Shown: positions 1-9,393, numbered from the stretch's first letter. The stretch: 14,320 nt of DNA from Ophiocordyceps camponoti-saundersi (nom. inval.) (GCA_003339415.1 PDHQ01000597.1:1-14320); one strand, 5' to 3'. Program-made: numbers and translations. Notes: generated from the letters alone by a model not told the origin.

Positions 1-269
1 GGAATAATATATAGTATTACGAATAATTAGTTTAAGGGGGCGGAGATAGAAGATAGGATAAGTAGGGGAGGAGGAGAAGGAGAGGGGGGGTAAAATAGTA
101 TTTATATATATAATAATAGTGCTAGTACGCAAAAGATTAAGTAACGATAGGAGTTTTTTTTTTTTTCTTACGGATATATTAGAGTTTAGGGAATATATAA
201 ATATATCTCCGGTATAGTGTCTAACGGCCGTAAAGGTTTAAGAGAGAGATAGTAAGGTATATAAGGTAA

Positions 270-745
270 CGAGTTATAATTAGTAGAATACGAGAGATTA
301 AATTCTAGGCGGAGAGGAATAATATATAGTACTACGAATAATTAGGCGGTTTATAATTAGCAGGATATAGGAGAGATCGAATCCCGGGCGGAGAGGAATA
401 ATATATAGTACTACGAATAATTAGACGGTTTATAATTAGCAGGACACGAGAAAGATTAAATCCCGGGCAGATAGGAATAATATATAGTACTACGAATAAT
501 CAGATAGTTTATAATTAGCAGAATACGAGAGATCGGATCCCGGGCGGATAGGAATAATATATAATACTACGAATAATCAGGCGGTTTATAATTAGCAGGA
601 TATAGGAGAGATCGAATCCTAGGCGGAGAGAAAGGATATATAGTACTACGAATAATTAGACGGTTTATAATTAGCAGAACACGAGAGATCGGATCCCGGG
701 CGGAGAGGAGAATATATAGTATTAAAAAGGTATAGACGGTTTAGG
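270..745. repeat. 79-bp minisatellite, about six units
   Basis: Units begin with 'ggaataatatatagtact' or a close variant at 316, 395, 474, 551, about 630 and about 707, giving steps of 79, 79, 77, 79 and 77. A partial leading unit covers about 270-315. Each unit carries 'ttataattagcagga' and then 'gatcgaatcccgggcgga'. Units differ mostly by C/T and G/A changes, as RIP would leave. The 'gatcgaatc' core fits the RNA polymerase III B-box consensus GWTCRANNC, but no flanking T-stem pairs, so a tRNA origin is not supported. Confidence 0.85.
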
Positions 746-843
746 TAAAAAAGGGTAGGTAGGTGATAGAGTGGGGGAATACGGAAGTCGCAAGGGGATA
801 GACCGTAAGATAGGGGGCGTATAGTCAGGATTAAGAGAGAGAA

Positions 844-1085
844 GGGGTTTAGTATACTAGTGAAAAATAGGTATAGATATTTATATATAAAGGTCCCTAA
901 AAGGGATAAGCTATAGAGAAAAAAACGACGAGAGAAAAGGAACGTAGGATATATAAACCGTGTAAGTATTAGAGAGATAAGGGGTTTAGTAAAGTATTTA
1001 AAACCCGGATATATATATATCTAAAGTTCGGTAAAGAGGATAGGCTAGAAAGAGAAACGACGAAAAAAAAATAAAAGAATATACC
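844..1085. repeat. 137-bp direct duplication inside composite repeat
   Basis: A module starting 'ggggtttagta' occurs at 844 and again at 981. Both copies continue through an AT-rich segment, a 'gataggct/gataagct' motif and an A-rich 'acgacga' stretch. The second composite copy has only one such module, beginning near 4108, so the duplication happened in copy 1 or was lost from copy 2. Confidence 0.6.
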
Positions 1086-1133
1086 TATATTAAAGAGTAA
1101 AATTATAAAATAAAGATAGGAGGTATTATATAT

Positions 1134-1544
1134 TTAGGTACCGTGGCGCGCGGCAGAGGGGACATACTAAGCGTGACCGTAGTTTATAACTAAGATAAGG
1201 GGGTATCTAAATATTAGGGAATAAGCTAGTTTGCATATATAGGATATAAAGAAGAAGTCGATTACACGCGGAGGGATTATAGCAATACCTAGGAGGCGTG
1301 ACTTCCTATATAATAGTGTCTATAACGGATATAGGGGTATCCCTAGCTATTAAAAATAGGCCGGATTATAATTATCTACGGTAATTAGTTAAGAAGTCGA
1401 TTTTCTATATAAAAGCGGAAGAAAAGAGAAAATAGCTATTAGACTATTTAATTAAACTATCTAAATATCTAAAATAGTGTTAAAGCTAGTGATCCGAGAT
1501 ATAAGGATATGAAATTTAAGGTATAGATATAATACTAGTTAATG
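1134..1544. other. AT-rich stretch without recognisable gene
   Basis: This stretch of about 410 bases has the RIP signature. It holds a short segment near 1285-1310 whose reverse complement shares a 12-mer (ggaagtcacgcc) with the 3' end of the 600-bp repeat family. I found no persuasive frame, RNA gene or repeat boundary in the rest. Confidence 0.4.
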
Positions 1545-1566
1545 TTTTTTTTTTTTTTTTTTTTTT
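1545..1566 (-). repeat. 22-T homopolymer, possible poly(A) tail of a minus-strand retroposon
   Basis: An uninterrupted run of 22 T, the longest homopolymer in the window. Read on the minus strand it is poly(A), and it lies downstream of the minus-strand coding-like remnant at 1896-2060. That arrangement fits a poly(A)-tailed LINE or SINE insertion. No target-site duplication was identified, so slippage at a simple repeat is the alternative. Confidence 0.35.
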
Positions 1567-1895
1567 ACAGTAAGCGGTCTCTAAGACTCGCCTTATAATA
1601 TATAACCTCTATAATAGCCGCGAAGAGAAGCTTAAGGGCTAGAGACCTACTATTTTCTTAATTTATAGAGGGGGGGGCAGACTGCACTATATACTCCGAT
1701 TATAACCGCTATTCTACCTTAGCCGGCTTTATAATATTAATTTGCAAACTCTTAGGGATAGAGAAGACGTGAATATAGATTAATATAAAGCCGCATAAGT
1801 TCGTAATAGTATACTATCTCTATTTAGCGTTTATCTAAATATTTACTTAATCCCTTTCTTTAGAGAAAACTAGAATATAATATATATTATTATTA

Positions 1896-2060
1896 GCCGC
1901 GATATTGCCAGGTCCGCGCAGATAGCTTAAAGTATATAAGAATAATAGAGGCTATAAAAAATAAGGAAACTATTTTAATATACTTGTCGAAGTCTGAAAA
2001 GGTCTTATATTTTTATTTAGGGTTATTATCTTCTAGCATATCTAGAATATCCGCGAAATA
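1896..2060 (-). pseudogene. Decayed coding-like remnant, unrecognised
   Basis: On the minus strand one frame runs 55 codons with a single TAA, which could come from CAA by RIP. The reading starts YFADILDMLEDNNPK, includes a hydrophobic stretch VSLFFIASIILIYF that could be a membrane segment, and ends before three consecutive TAA codons. Further downstream on this strand the frame is broken by more TAA/TAG but still has coding-like stretches before the poly(A)-like run at 1545-1566. I do not recognise a family. With such AT-rich sequence a chance open frame of this length is possible, so confidence is low. Confidence 0.25.
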
Positions 2061-2172
2061 AGTATATGCTATAGTATATAGTTATACTATAGTAACGGTT
2101 AATATTATAATATTTTAAGATATATATATAAAGGAATATATTATAAGTTATAATATATGTAACTAAATGTTA

Positions 2173-2776
2173 TTTTCGCGGCGGCGATAGACATGCCTAA
2201 GGAAAAACGCGCGCTTACCTTAGTTAGGGAACCGCTAAGAGCTCGTGCAAGGTCTGATTAAATAGTCCCTCAACCCCTTTTCCTTTTCCCGAGAGCTGCT
2301 AAGGGTTAATACGCGAAGGTGGCCGATTTAAGATAGGGGCGATCCCCGGGTATATAGTATAGATTAGTTTTCCCTCGAAAGAGGACGAATCAAGCAAGCA
2401 ATTAGCCCCCAACCTTGTCTTTATAGCTATCACAAAAGTCGTATATCGTAAGTTAAGTCTTAGAGAGGACTTATAGTAAAAACTCTACTAAACGGAATTA
2501 TAACTTTATTTTAAACTTTACACTTTTATACTCTAAATTACTATTTTAGACACTTATTCTAAAGTCCTTACTACTTAATTAAATAGTTTCTGTTTTTTTC
2601 TCTCTTCCTTCTCTTATCTCTATATAGAAAACCGACTTCTTATTATTTTCCCTATAGAGAATTACTATCCGGCTTATCCCTCCATAGCTAGAGATCCCCC
2701 CTTATATTAGTTAAAGACTCTAGTTACCTAAGAAGTTACGCCCCTTAGGTATCTACTACGCTCGCTTAGGGTATCC
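2173..2776 (+). repeat. 600-bp dispersed repeat, full copy A
   Basis: One of two near-complete copies (the other is at 9731-10327). It runs from 'cgcggcggcgatagacatgc' through 'ttttccctcga', 'cttagagaggactta' and 'aaaactctactaaacgga' to the end motif 'ctacgctcgcttagggtatc'. Copy F has the same order and ends 'ctgcgctcgcttggggtatc', the differences being of RIP type. A size near 600 bp, no coding frame, and several same-strand copies would fit solo LTRs of a retrotransposon. No clear TG...CA termini or target duplications were established, so a non-autonomous DNA element or subtelomeric repeat remains possible. Confidence 0.75.
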
Positions 2777-2876
2777 TTCTCCCCCTGCTAAATTATATAA
2801 TAGAATAATAATTATCGTAACGAAGTAAATAATTAATAACTAGGTATATTAGACTAGGTTAAAGCTCTATTATACG

Positions 2877-3290
2877 GTGTAATTCTCGAGGTATTCGCCT
2901 TTTAATCCGTAAAGAAGCAGTAATAGTGGTAGCTATCTATTTGCGCAAAGCTTCGAGCTCTAACTAATATACTTCCTAAATATTATCTATTAACCTAAAT
3001 ACTAAATAAGAGTTCGGGAGAAAGAGGTTTTTCCTTATAGAAAAGGATATTAGTCCTAGGGTATAGAACTAAAGATTAGTCGCGCTAAACTTAATAGCTA
3101 GTCGGTAGATATAAAAGTAAAGATATATATCGTCTAATAAAATATCCTTATCGACGTAAGAGAAGGGGATATAGTATTAATTAGCAGACGTTTCCGAGAT
3201 ATTATTATCTAATAGAATATAATTACGATAGCTTAAAGGAGAATAGTAGTAAAGTTAGTAATAGTCGATAGTATAATACCCGGTATACGT
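2877..3290 (-). pseudogene. Decayed minus-strand gene fragment, unrecognised
   Basis: A 138-codon stretch on the minus strand is interrupted by six stops, all TAA or TAG, which is what RIP does to glutamine and tryptophan codons. Between them the reading looks protein-like: YIPFSYVDKDILLDDIYLYF in the middle, and a charged, helix-forming end with LELEALRK and IATTITASLRIKRR that could form a short coiled coil. No ATG survives at a plausible start. It lies directly right of repeat copy A, and the minus-strand open stretch at 3332-3571 lies upstream in a different frame, so the two may be exons or a frameshifted gene. No family is recognised. Confidence 0.35.
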
Positions 3291-3331
3291 ATACTAGAGA
3301 AGATACTAGAGTATAAAGGGATATTAGTTTA

Positions 3332-3571
3332 AGATATTAAGTTAGATATAATAGGGGGGATGTAATACCTAATAAGGATAGGGGTTAGTTTTTTTATTAT
3401 TTTCTTTAATATATACGAGGCATAAGGGAATAATAATAATATAGGTATATAAGAGAAAGAAATAAAAGGTAATATATACCTAGATATTAGCATTTCTAAA
3501 ATAGGGTATATTACTATATAAATAGAGACGGTGTAAATAGAAAACTCGATCTTAATAAGTAATCGAGATAT
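3332..3571 (-). pseudogene. 80-codon stop-free hydrophobic frame on minus strand
   Basis: Minus-strand reading from 3571 to 3332 has no stop for 80 codons, although TA dinucleotides are everywhere; a TAG precedes it and a TAA follows. The product would be rich in Ile, Leu, Tyr and Phe (for example FSYIPILLLFPYASYIL), like membrane segments. One in-frame ATG lies about 27 codons in. Upstream in the same frame, to about 3712, there are three TAA/TAG stops. It could be the membrane part of the decayed gene continuing at 2877-3290, or an artefact of AT-rich codons such as ATA, ATT and TTA. Confidence 0.25.
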
Positions 3572-3710
3572 CTAAGTAATCTTTATCAAAAAGGATATGC
3601 CGAGTACTTAATAATCGTAGGGCGTCGTTACGATTAGTAAGAGACGTTTTATAAGACGATTACGGATACTATTAGGACGCTATTTTCTGGCCGTTAAGGG
3701 TATAATAGGC

Positions 3711-4300
3711 AAGGAGAGGAGAAGATAGGGAGAAAGATAAGATAGAGCGAGCAGGAGAAAAGTGGAGGGAGAGTAGGATAAAAGGTAATATAAAAAATAA
3801 TAATAGTAGTACGTAGGTAATTTAGGCTATTCAAAAAATATACTTTTTATATAAATATATAATAATATAGTAAAGTTAAAGAATAAAGATTTAAGGGATT
3901 AGCCGTAGAGGTTTAAGTAGGATAGTAGGGAGCGTAAGATAACGAGTTATAGTTAAAAAAAACATAAGATATTAATACTAGAATAGAGAGGAATTAAGTA
4001 TAGTACTAGGAAAGATTAGACGATTTAGGTAGAAAGGAATAGGTAGGTAATAAGTAGGGCAATACGAATATTATAAGAGAATAGACCGTAAGATAAGTTA
4101 GGCGGGAGGAGTTTAGTAAACTAGTAAAATATAAACATTAAGACTAAAAGGACTTAAAGGGGATATGATAGGGGAAAAGGAAAATTAAAAAAAAAAGCAT
4201 AAGTATATATATATATATAAGGATAGATTATATAAAAAAAGAGTAAATATATATATATATAAGAGAATATATATATTAAAGCGGTAATAGTTATACTTAT
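3711..4300. repeat. Composite dispersed repeat, copy 2
   Basis: Shorter partner of 41-1133. It has the purine-rich head (3711-3785), the 'gtagtacg' motif near 3808, 'gataacgagttatag' near 3937, one single minisatellite-like unit around 3940-4015, 'gaatagaccgtaagata' near 4079, and one 'gagtttagta' module at about 4108, followed by A-rich sequence and short TA runs near 4204-4219 and 4248-4261. Differences from copy 1 are mostly of RIP type, plus the loss or non-expansion of tandem units. Confidence 0.65.
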
Positions 4301-4319
4301 ACCTAAAGAAAACGTATAC

Positions 4320-4450
4320 GAGTTTAGGATAGGCGCCTCTTAGGGACTTATGCAGCGCTTAGTAAAATCCCTAAACTATTTTTTTTTTTTTTCGTTTATA
4401 AGACCTTCTAGGGATTAATGTGAAAAGCGGTTAGGATAGGAAGGCGACTA
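4320..4450 (+). repeat. 600-bp repeat family, 5' fragment
   Basis: Starts 'gagtttagg' and matches the family's first 130 bases: 'cttagggacttatgcag', a T run, 'accttctagggatta' and 'gaaaagcggttaggatagg'. It stops where another copy begins at 4461, so it is either truncated by that insertion or part of a tandem arrangement. Confidence 0.55.
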
Positions 4451-4460
4451 TTATAAACTA

Positions 4461-4888
4461 GTTTACGGCGGTGGCCGACATATAGAAGAGATAAAATACG
4501 CGTTAATATTAGCTAGGGAGCTCTTAGGAGCTTATATAGGGTTAGATTAAATAGTGTCTTAACGCCTCCGCCCCCCTAAGAGCCTCTGAGGACTAGGATA
4601 TAAAAGGGGTTAAGATAGGATAGAGGCTATTAGGAAGATATAGCACAGATTAGTTTCCCTTAAAAAAAGGAAGAAATTAAGAAATAATTAGCCCCTAACC
4701 TTATCTTCATAGCTATCTTAAAGGTGATATATAGTAAGTTAAGTCTTAGAGAGGACTTATAGCAAAGACTTTAGAAAAACGGAATTATAACTTTATTATA
4801 AATCCTACACCTTTATACTATAGATTACTAATTTAAATACTTATTCTAAAGTTTTTTTTTTTATACTTAATTAAATAGTTTTTTTAAA
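4461..4888 (+). repeat. 600-bp repeat family, copy B (3' truncated)
   Basis: Begins 'gtttacggcggtgg' and follows the family through 'ttagtttccctta', 'agtcttagagaggacttata' and 'aaacggaattataac' to 'cttaattaaatag'. It then passes without a spacer into copy C, which lacks its 5' third. The join suggests recombination between family members. Confidence 0.7.
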
Positions 4889-5290
4889 GTATATAGAGTA
4901 GTTTAGTTTCCCTCGAGTGAGGAAGAAATCGGGCAAGTAATTAGCCCTAAAGCTCTTCTTTAGATATATTATCGAAATCGTATATTATAAATCAAGCTTT
5001 AGGTAGACTTATAGCAAAAACTCTAGCGGACGGAATTGCAGCTTTACCTTAAACCTTACCCTTTATATAGCGGATTACTATATTAAACGTTTGCTATAAG
5101 ACTTTAAGAACTTAATTAAATTATTCCTAATATTATTCCTATAATTTCTCTTATTATTATATAGAAACTCGACTTTTAATAACCTTATTTATAGAAATTT
5201 ACTATTTAGCTTACGGTCTTACCCGCCTAGAGGATATAGCTAGAGATTCCGCCTTAACTTAGTTAAAGACTACGGTAATAGACCTCCCGC
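4889..5290 (+). repeat. 600-bp repeat family, copy C (5' truncated)
   Basis: Picks up the family at 'tttagtttccctcgagtgag' and carries on through 'acttatagcaaaaactct', 'cggaattgcagcttta' and a late segment near 5237-5290 matching 'gagatccccttatgttag' in copy F. It lacks the last 40-odd bases with the 'ctcgctt' end motif. Confidence 0.65.
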
Positions 5291-5371
5291 ACTAAAATAG
5301 TTAGTCTAATATAAAAGGTTATAGTATGCGATAATATATAGTTTAACCCTAACGACTATAATAATATTGCC

Positions 5372-5815
5372 GAGTTTACGATGAAAAAACGTGTTAGTCC
5401 TAGCTAAGGAAGTATAAGAGGTTTATGCAGGGTTTAATTAAATACTTCTTTAAACTCTTTTTTTTTTTTTCCCCTAAGGGCTTCTAGGGATCAGGAAATG
5501 AAAGGTGATTAGGACAGGATAGGGGCTATACCTAGGTATATAGCGTATATTAGTTTCCCTCGAGAGAGGAAGGAATTAAATAAGATTTAGCCCTTAACCT
5601 TGTCTTCACAGATATTATAAAAGTCGTAAATCGCAAGTTAAGTCTTAGAGAAGACTTAGGGTAAAAACTTTACTAAACGGAATTATAATATCGTTTTGAA
5701 CCTTACCCCTTTTCGCTAGAAGCTACTAATTTAAGCAATTATTTTAGAATACTAAGAGTTTAATATAGCGGTTTATATCTTCTATTATCTTATTTCTCTT
5801 ATCTTTAGCTATAAA
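5372..5815 (+). repeat. 600-bp repeat family, copy D
   Basis: Begins 'gagtttacgatg' and follows the family through 'agggtttaattaaata', 'tagtttccctcgagagag', 'agtcttagagaagactta' and 'actaaacggaattataata' to 'cttatttctcttatcttta'. The final segment found in copies A and F is absent. Confidence 0.65.
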
Positions 5816-6376
5816 TATAGTATTTCTTTTATATAGTATAAGATAATATATAGTTATATAATAAATAAATATTTTAAGTAGTAATAATAATTATTTACTT
5901 AGATACCGAGTATATCTTAGAACTTAAGATTAATAGCTTTAAGGTACGGAATATAGGGGTTAGAGAAAGAGTGGGTGAAAGACTATAAATAGAGTTTATA
6001 GAAAACGAGTTAAAGTCGTCTAAATAGGAGGTCTAAAATTATAGATCGGAATTAGATTAGGTATATATAGTATTAGGAGGTATCGGACAATTTTAACTAT
6101 AGACCGAGAAGTAACGAGTTATATAGTTATACTTAATAATATACGAGATTTTAAATTATAGCTCGCGCTAGATATCTAGGTTCTCGGCACTTACGTGACC
6201 GAGCTAGCAGCTTAAGTAGCTAGATAGCGTAGCTTAGATTCTTTATTATTATACTTACCGATTATATTATGCTTATTCGCTGCCTTCTATAGTGAAAGCC
6301 CTCTTATAATAATTATTATATAGTGGAAATTCGAGACTATCGCCCACGAGCCTTAAAGATAACGACGGCAGAGACG
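5816..6376 (+). other. Stretch upstream of the 38-codon-repeat pseudogene; possible decayed exon
   Basis: In the plus frame that includes 5908 (GAG), a protein-like reading begins near 5899 with about 30 codons free of stops (including LKINSFKVRN and GVRERVGERL) and then continues to about 6350 with many TAA/TAG and one TGA, for example IEFIENELKSSK. It is charged and could be a helical region. It is in a different frame from the repeat-bearing reading that starts at 6377, so linkage would need an intron or frameshift. No family recognised; equally it may be noncoding. Confidence 0.2.
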
Positions 6377-7093
6377 ATGCTTACCGACTAGCGCAGGGCA
6401 GAAGATAGAGCCGTAGACGATTTACGAGGGGAGGATACGGCGACGATACTAATAGAGGAGAAGACCGGAGTCGAAAAGAACGAAATCGCGATAATAGCTA
6501 CGAAGAACGAGGTGGATACGCCTAAGCCGGAGACGACGGCGGTTATAAAGACTACACGTTCTAAACTAGAGGATAAGTCCGTAGTCGAGAAGAACGAAGG
6601 CGGGACTATAATTACGAAGAACGAGGTCGGCACGCCTAAGCCGGAGACTACGGCGGCTATAAATACTATACGTTCTAATATAGAGGAAGAGTCCGGAGTC
6701 GCAAAGGACGAACCCGCGACGTAAACTACGAAGATCCTAGTCGATACTCGTAAGGCCGAGACTCTAGCAGTTAAAGAAAGGAAATTTTCCGAACTAGACG
6801 GCAAGTCGGTAGTCGCAGAGGAAAAAACCGCTATTATAATAAGGAAGAACCTAGTCGGCAGGTTTAAGGCGAAGACCCCCGGAGTTATAATAATAAGACC
6901 TTCTAAACCGGGTAGGAGGTCGATAGTCGCAAGGAATAAAGCCGCGGTCCTAAGGGAGAAATATAAACTGGAAAGGCCTAAGGCCTAGACTCCGGGGGTC
7001 TTAAAAACGATACCTGCTAAATCCGTGAAGACTAAGATTCCGGCTTATTTAGCTCCCGGATACGTGCCCCCGTATCTGAGAGGACGGAAATAA
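6377..7093 (+). pseudogene. Broken gene for a Lys/Glu/Thr-rich protein with five 38-residue repeats
   Basis: From ATG 6377 to TAA 7091-7093 the frame holds 238 codons with only three internal stops: TAG 6389, TAA 6722 and TAG 6986, each one RIP-type change from CAG or CAA. Five units of exactly 114 bp start at 6455, 6569, 6683, 6797 and 6911. The first two are closest, with the shared motif TKNEV then TPKPETTA and RS(K/N); later units diverge. The tail reads IPAYLAPGYVPPYLRGRK, a basic, proline-rich end. The exact multiple of three implies selection for frame when the repeats arose. The region is GC-richer than its flanks. The opposite strand is also open, without stops, from 6984 to 6391 (198 codons, Ser/Val/Phe-rich), and a further plus frame reads Arg/Tyr/Gly-rich but with about three stops per unit. 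I favour this frame because of its natural end, with moderate confidence. The protein family is not recognised. Confidence 0.5.
6455..7024 (+). repeat. Five tandem 114-bp units
   Basis: Unit starts at 6455, 6569, 6683, 6797 and 6911, with no length variation. The end of each unit is marked by a motif near 'cgttctaaacta' and the start by 'gag(g)a.aag.ccg.agtcg'. Units 1 and 2 are most alike; unit 5 is most diverged. The perfect spacing despite heavy base change shows decay by substitution rather than by insertion or deletion. Confidence 0.9.
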
Positions 7094-7303
7094 GAGATAT
7101 ATAATTCGTTATAGATAGCCTATAAGGCATAGCTTAACGATTGTTCGCTTTCCCTTTATTTTTTTGCTTATTCTTTCCCCTTTGTCTATTCTATATGTGA
7201 TAGCTATAATAGCTTTATAATCCTTTATTATTTTCTTTCCTTATTTCTTAATACTCCTTCCTTATTATATATATAACGGCAGGATTAAGATTACTACGGT
7301 AAT

Positions 7304-7485
7304 AGTTTAGCGGCGATAGCTGAGATGCCTAAGGAAAAAAAAAATTAGCGTTACCCTTACCTAGGGAGCTATAGAGGCTAATGTAGGGTTTATTTAAATA
7401 GTCGCTTAACGGCTCTCTTCTCGCGAGGGCTTCTAAGGATCAGGCTATGAAAGTGGTTAAGATAGGATATTTCAATAATATATAT
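7304..7485 (+). repeat. 600-bp repeat family, copy E (5' third only)
   Basis: Begins 'agtttagcggcgatagctga' and follows the family through 'gagatgcctaaggaaaaa', 'gctaatgtagggttta' and 'cttctaaggatcaggctatg' to 'aagataggata', where similarity stops. It sits 210 bases after the repeat-protein pseudogene; between them is T-rich sequence without a visible gene. Confidence 0.65.
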
Positions 7486-7706
7486 AGGGTAGGATATTAC
7501 TTATATGATTTGGCATTTTTTTTCTATAATATATACATATTAAAGATAAGAATTATAGTAACTAATAGTAGTAGCGAGGGGTAGGAGGCGCTTAATAGAA
7601 AAGAAATATATTGCGTAAGGTAAGATAACGAGTAGAAAGAGAGAGGAAGGACAAAATAAGGTCGATATTATAAGCGTAATAGGACGGATATTATATTAAT
7701 AAACTA

Positions 7707-8216
7707 TGCTAAGTTCCGGGCCGTTAGCTTGACAGTACGGGTAGGGGGGGCCGTTAGAGAAGATTCGACGTCGGGAGGAGATAAGCGGCGAGGCGGATTC
7801 GTTATAGACCCGTGATCTTGTCGTTTATTATAGAGGTCGTCGACGTGCCGCGCGCGATCGTATCTAACGCGATATAGTGTATCCCTAATAGTATAGGCGA
7901 GGAGACTAGCATATATATCTCCGCTTCCTTTAGTGAAGGGCAGGATAGCGTTATCGACGGCGGTAAGAATAGCAGACGATACGGCCTCTTTAATATTATA
8001 CTTCTCGCGGAGCTTTATAAGTGTCGGGGCAAAAAGCGAGAGAGGAGAGGTATAGGATATATCCGTCGCGTTATAAGGGGAGGGTAAAAAGGCGTAAGAT
8101 ATTAAGTCGATTAGGTTACTTAAGTTCGGGGGAGTAGGAGAAGGTTTACGATTTTTAGCTATACCTGCGGGCGTAATAGATAATATATACGTGGTAGGGG
8201 AAGATATAAAATAAGA
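7707..8216 (-). pseudogene. 170-codon stop-free coding-like frame lacking a start codon
   Basis: Read on the minus strand from 8216 to 7707 there is no stop for 170 codons, although neighbouring sequence in that frame has TAA at 8217-8219 and 8226-8228 upstream and TAG at 7704-7706 downstream. No ATG lies in the frame, so a start-to-stop search would miss it. The reading is protein-like and of balanced composition: a proline-rich start (RKPSPTPPNLSNLIDLISYA), LSLFAPTLIKLREKYNIKEA and AILPFTKGSGDIYASLLAYT in the middle, then a basic segment RDTLYRVRYDRARHVDDLYN, and a Pro/Ser-rich tail (PPRRLSPPD). The basic helix and Pro-rich ends resemble what Gag-like or DNA-binding proteins may have, but I do not recognise a family. 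It is probably an internal or 3' exon whose upstream part has decayed. Confidence 0.5.
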
Positions 8217-9393
8217 TTAGAATATTTATAGATCTTTATATTATAAAAAGCGGAGATAATATAGGGGAGGACTCTTGCTTTTTTTTTATCTTAAAGAAAG
8301 AGAAGAGAATCGAAAAACTCGTCGGAAAATATAGAACGCTAAAAAATAGTTAATTATTAGGGTAAGATATTATTAGAAGGGTAACATATGACTTATATAT
8401 AGGAACGCGGGAAAAGTTTAAATAGACTTCGGATACGTTTTTTTTTATTAAAAAGGGTATAGCTTTATTAAAAAACTCGTATATAAACGGGAGTTAATAT
8501 ATAGTTTATTAAAAAGAATAATAGTCTCGTACGCGTGATACGTCTAGGGATATTAAGGGGATTAAGATAGTCCTACTTTTTTCACGATTATGAGTCGTCC
8601 TATTAGGGCGTGACGATAAGGGTTCTAAAGCGGCCTTGCCGCTTAGTTTGAAGATCCTAAGATAAACCGTTATTTCGAAGGGCGGTTACCTTTAACAGAA
8701 TAATATTAGGATATAAATCGGTGTTACGGGTGGGAGAGTATAGGAGATAAAGGATCTAGCTTTATAGTTGAATAATATCGGCAGGCTACTCTTGAAGTAT
8801 ATTAGGCGTGCCCGGAGTTATAGTAAAGAGGGCGATAGTCGTGCTCTAATATGGACGGGTATCACTTTCCGATTCCGGGTAGTGTATCCTTAGAGAGAGC
8901 CTTCTTAAGCGCCGAAGGGTCTAGCTAAGAGGTCGGAATATACGTCTTAAGGTAGGGTTATAGTTTAGGACTAATAATCGAGGCGCTTAAGTATATGCTA
9001 TACGCGTTTAGGGTTAATAGTATCGGAACGTTAAAAACGGGTTTATTTAGAAAGATAAAGATAGAAGTGTTAAGATATGCTTCGTCGATATCGTATAAGA
9101 CGAAAGGGGGGGGGAGGGAAGAATTTCGCTAAAGCTGCCGTTAGTGATACATTTTTTACGATTAGTTATAACTTATAAGAGAGCAGAATTACTACGCGTC
9201 TTTAAGTGCGGACTGACTATTACTTCGTCGGCTAGGTTATTATTTAGGGAGGCGATTATTTTATAGAGCGTAAGGAAATAGGTCGTATTCGGAGATATAG
9301 CAGGCTTTTTAGCTTGAAAGAAGCCTGCAGTCTTGCGACCTAAACTAGGTTTGTCCTCCGCCCGTAATCTTATAAGAGTCGTTCAAGGCCTAG
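8217..9393. other. 1.2-kb stretch with decayed minus-strand frames, no confident gene
   Basis: The region is upstream, on the minus strand, of the 170-codon frame and has similar base content. One minus frame from 8889 to 8512 shows 126 codons with three stops, including a 58-codon free stretch containing LRIFKLSGKAALEPLSSR. Another minus frame over 9240-8600 is also protein-like (ILPSPPLSSYTIS) but has more TAA/TAG. On the plus strand, 8851 begins MDGYHFPIPGSVSLERAFLS before a TAA. None is decisive, and they compete with one another. The rest of a decayed gene joined to 7707-8216 is the likeliest content. Confidence 0.3.
9301..9328. other. Short inverted repeat
   Basis: CAGGCTTTTT at 9301-9310 pairs with AAGAAGCCTG at 9319-9328 with one mismatch, leaving an 8-base loop. 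The right arm is followed by 'cag'. No T run or gene end follows that would make it a terminator, and its role is unknown. Confidence 0.4.

Larger units (their letters stand above)
41..1133. repeat. Composite dispersed repeat, copy 1
   Basis: This block matches a shorter block at 3711-4300 in the same order: a purine-rich head (about 41-90), an AT-rich part with a GTAGTACG-like motif near 110-125, a 'gtttaag' stretch near 236, the minisatellite, a 'gatagaccgtaagata' motif near 799-814, and a 'ggggtttagta' module. In this copy the minisatellite has about six units and the last module is duplicated, whereas copy 2 has one of each. TpG/CpA depletion shows RIP. Which transposon class it belongs to cannot be told; no coding frame was seen. 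The first 30 bases of the window are a further minisatellite unit, so more of the element probably lies to the left. Confidence 0.7.

Noticed and set aside
270..745. CRISPR array or tRNA-derived SINE array
   Set aside because: The repeat covers the whole 79-bp unit with no unique spacers. The B-box-like core lacks a pairing T-stem and an A box.
1285..1310. Inverted fragment of the 600-bp repeat's 3' end
   Set aside because: Only a 12-mer and a few nearby bases match, and similarity does not extend to either side.
6391..6984. Minus-strand 198-codon open frame through the 114-bp repeats
   Set aside because: Not chosen as the gene because the plus frame has a natural-looking C-terminus and only RIP-type stops; kept as the stated alternative.
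8851..8925. Plus-strand MDGYHFP motif resembling P-loop kinase (uridine kinase-like) proteins
   Set aside because: The motif is short, no Walker A motif was found upstream, and the reading ends at a stop after about 25 codons.
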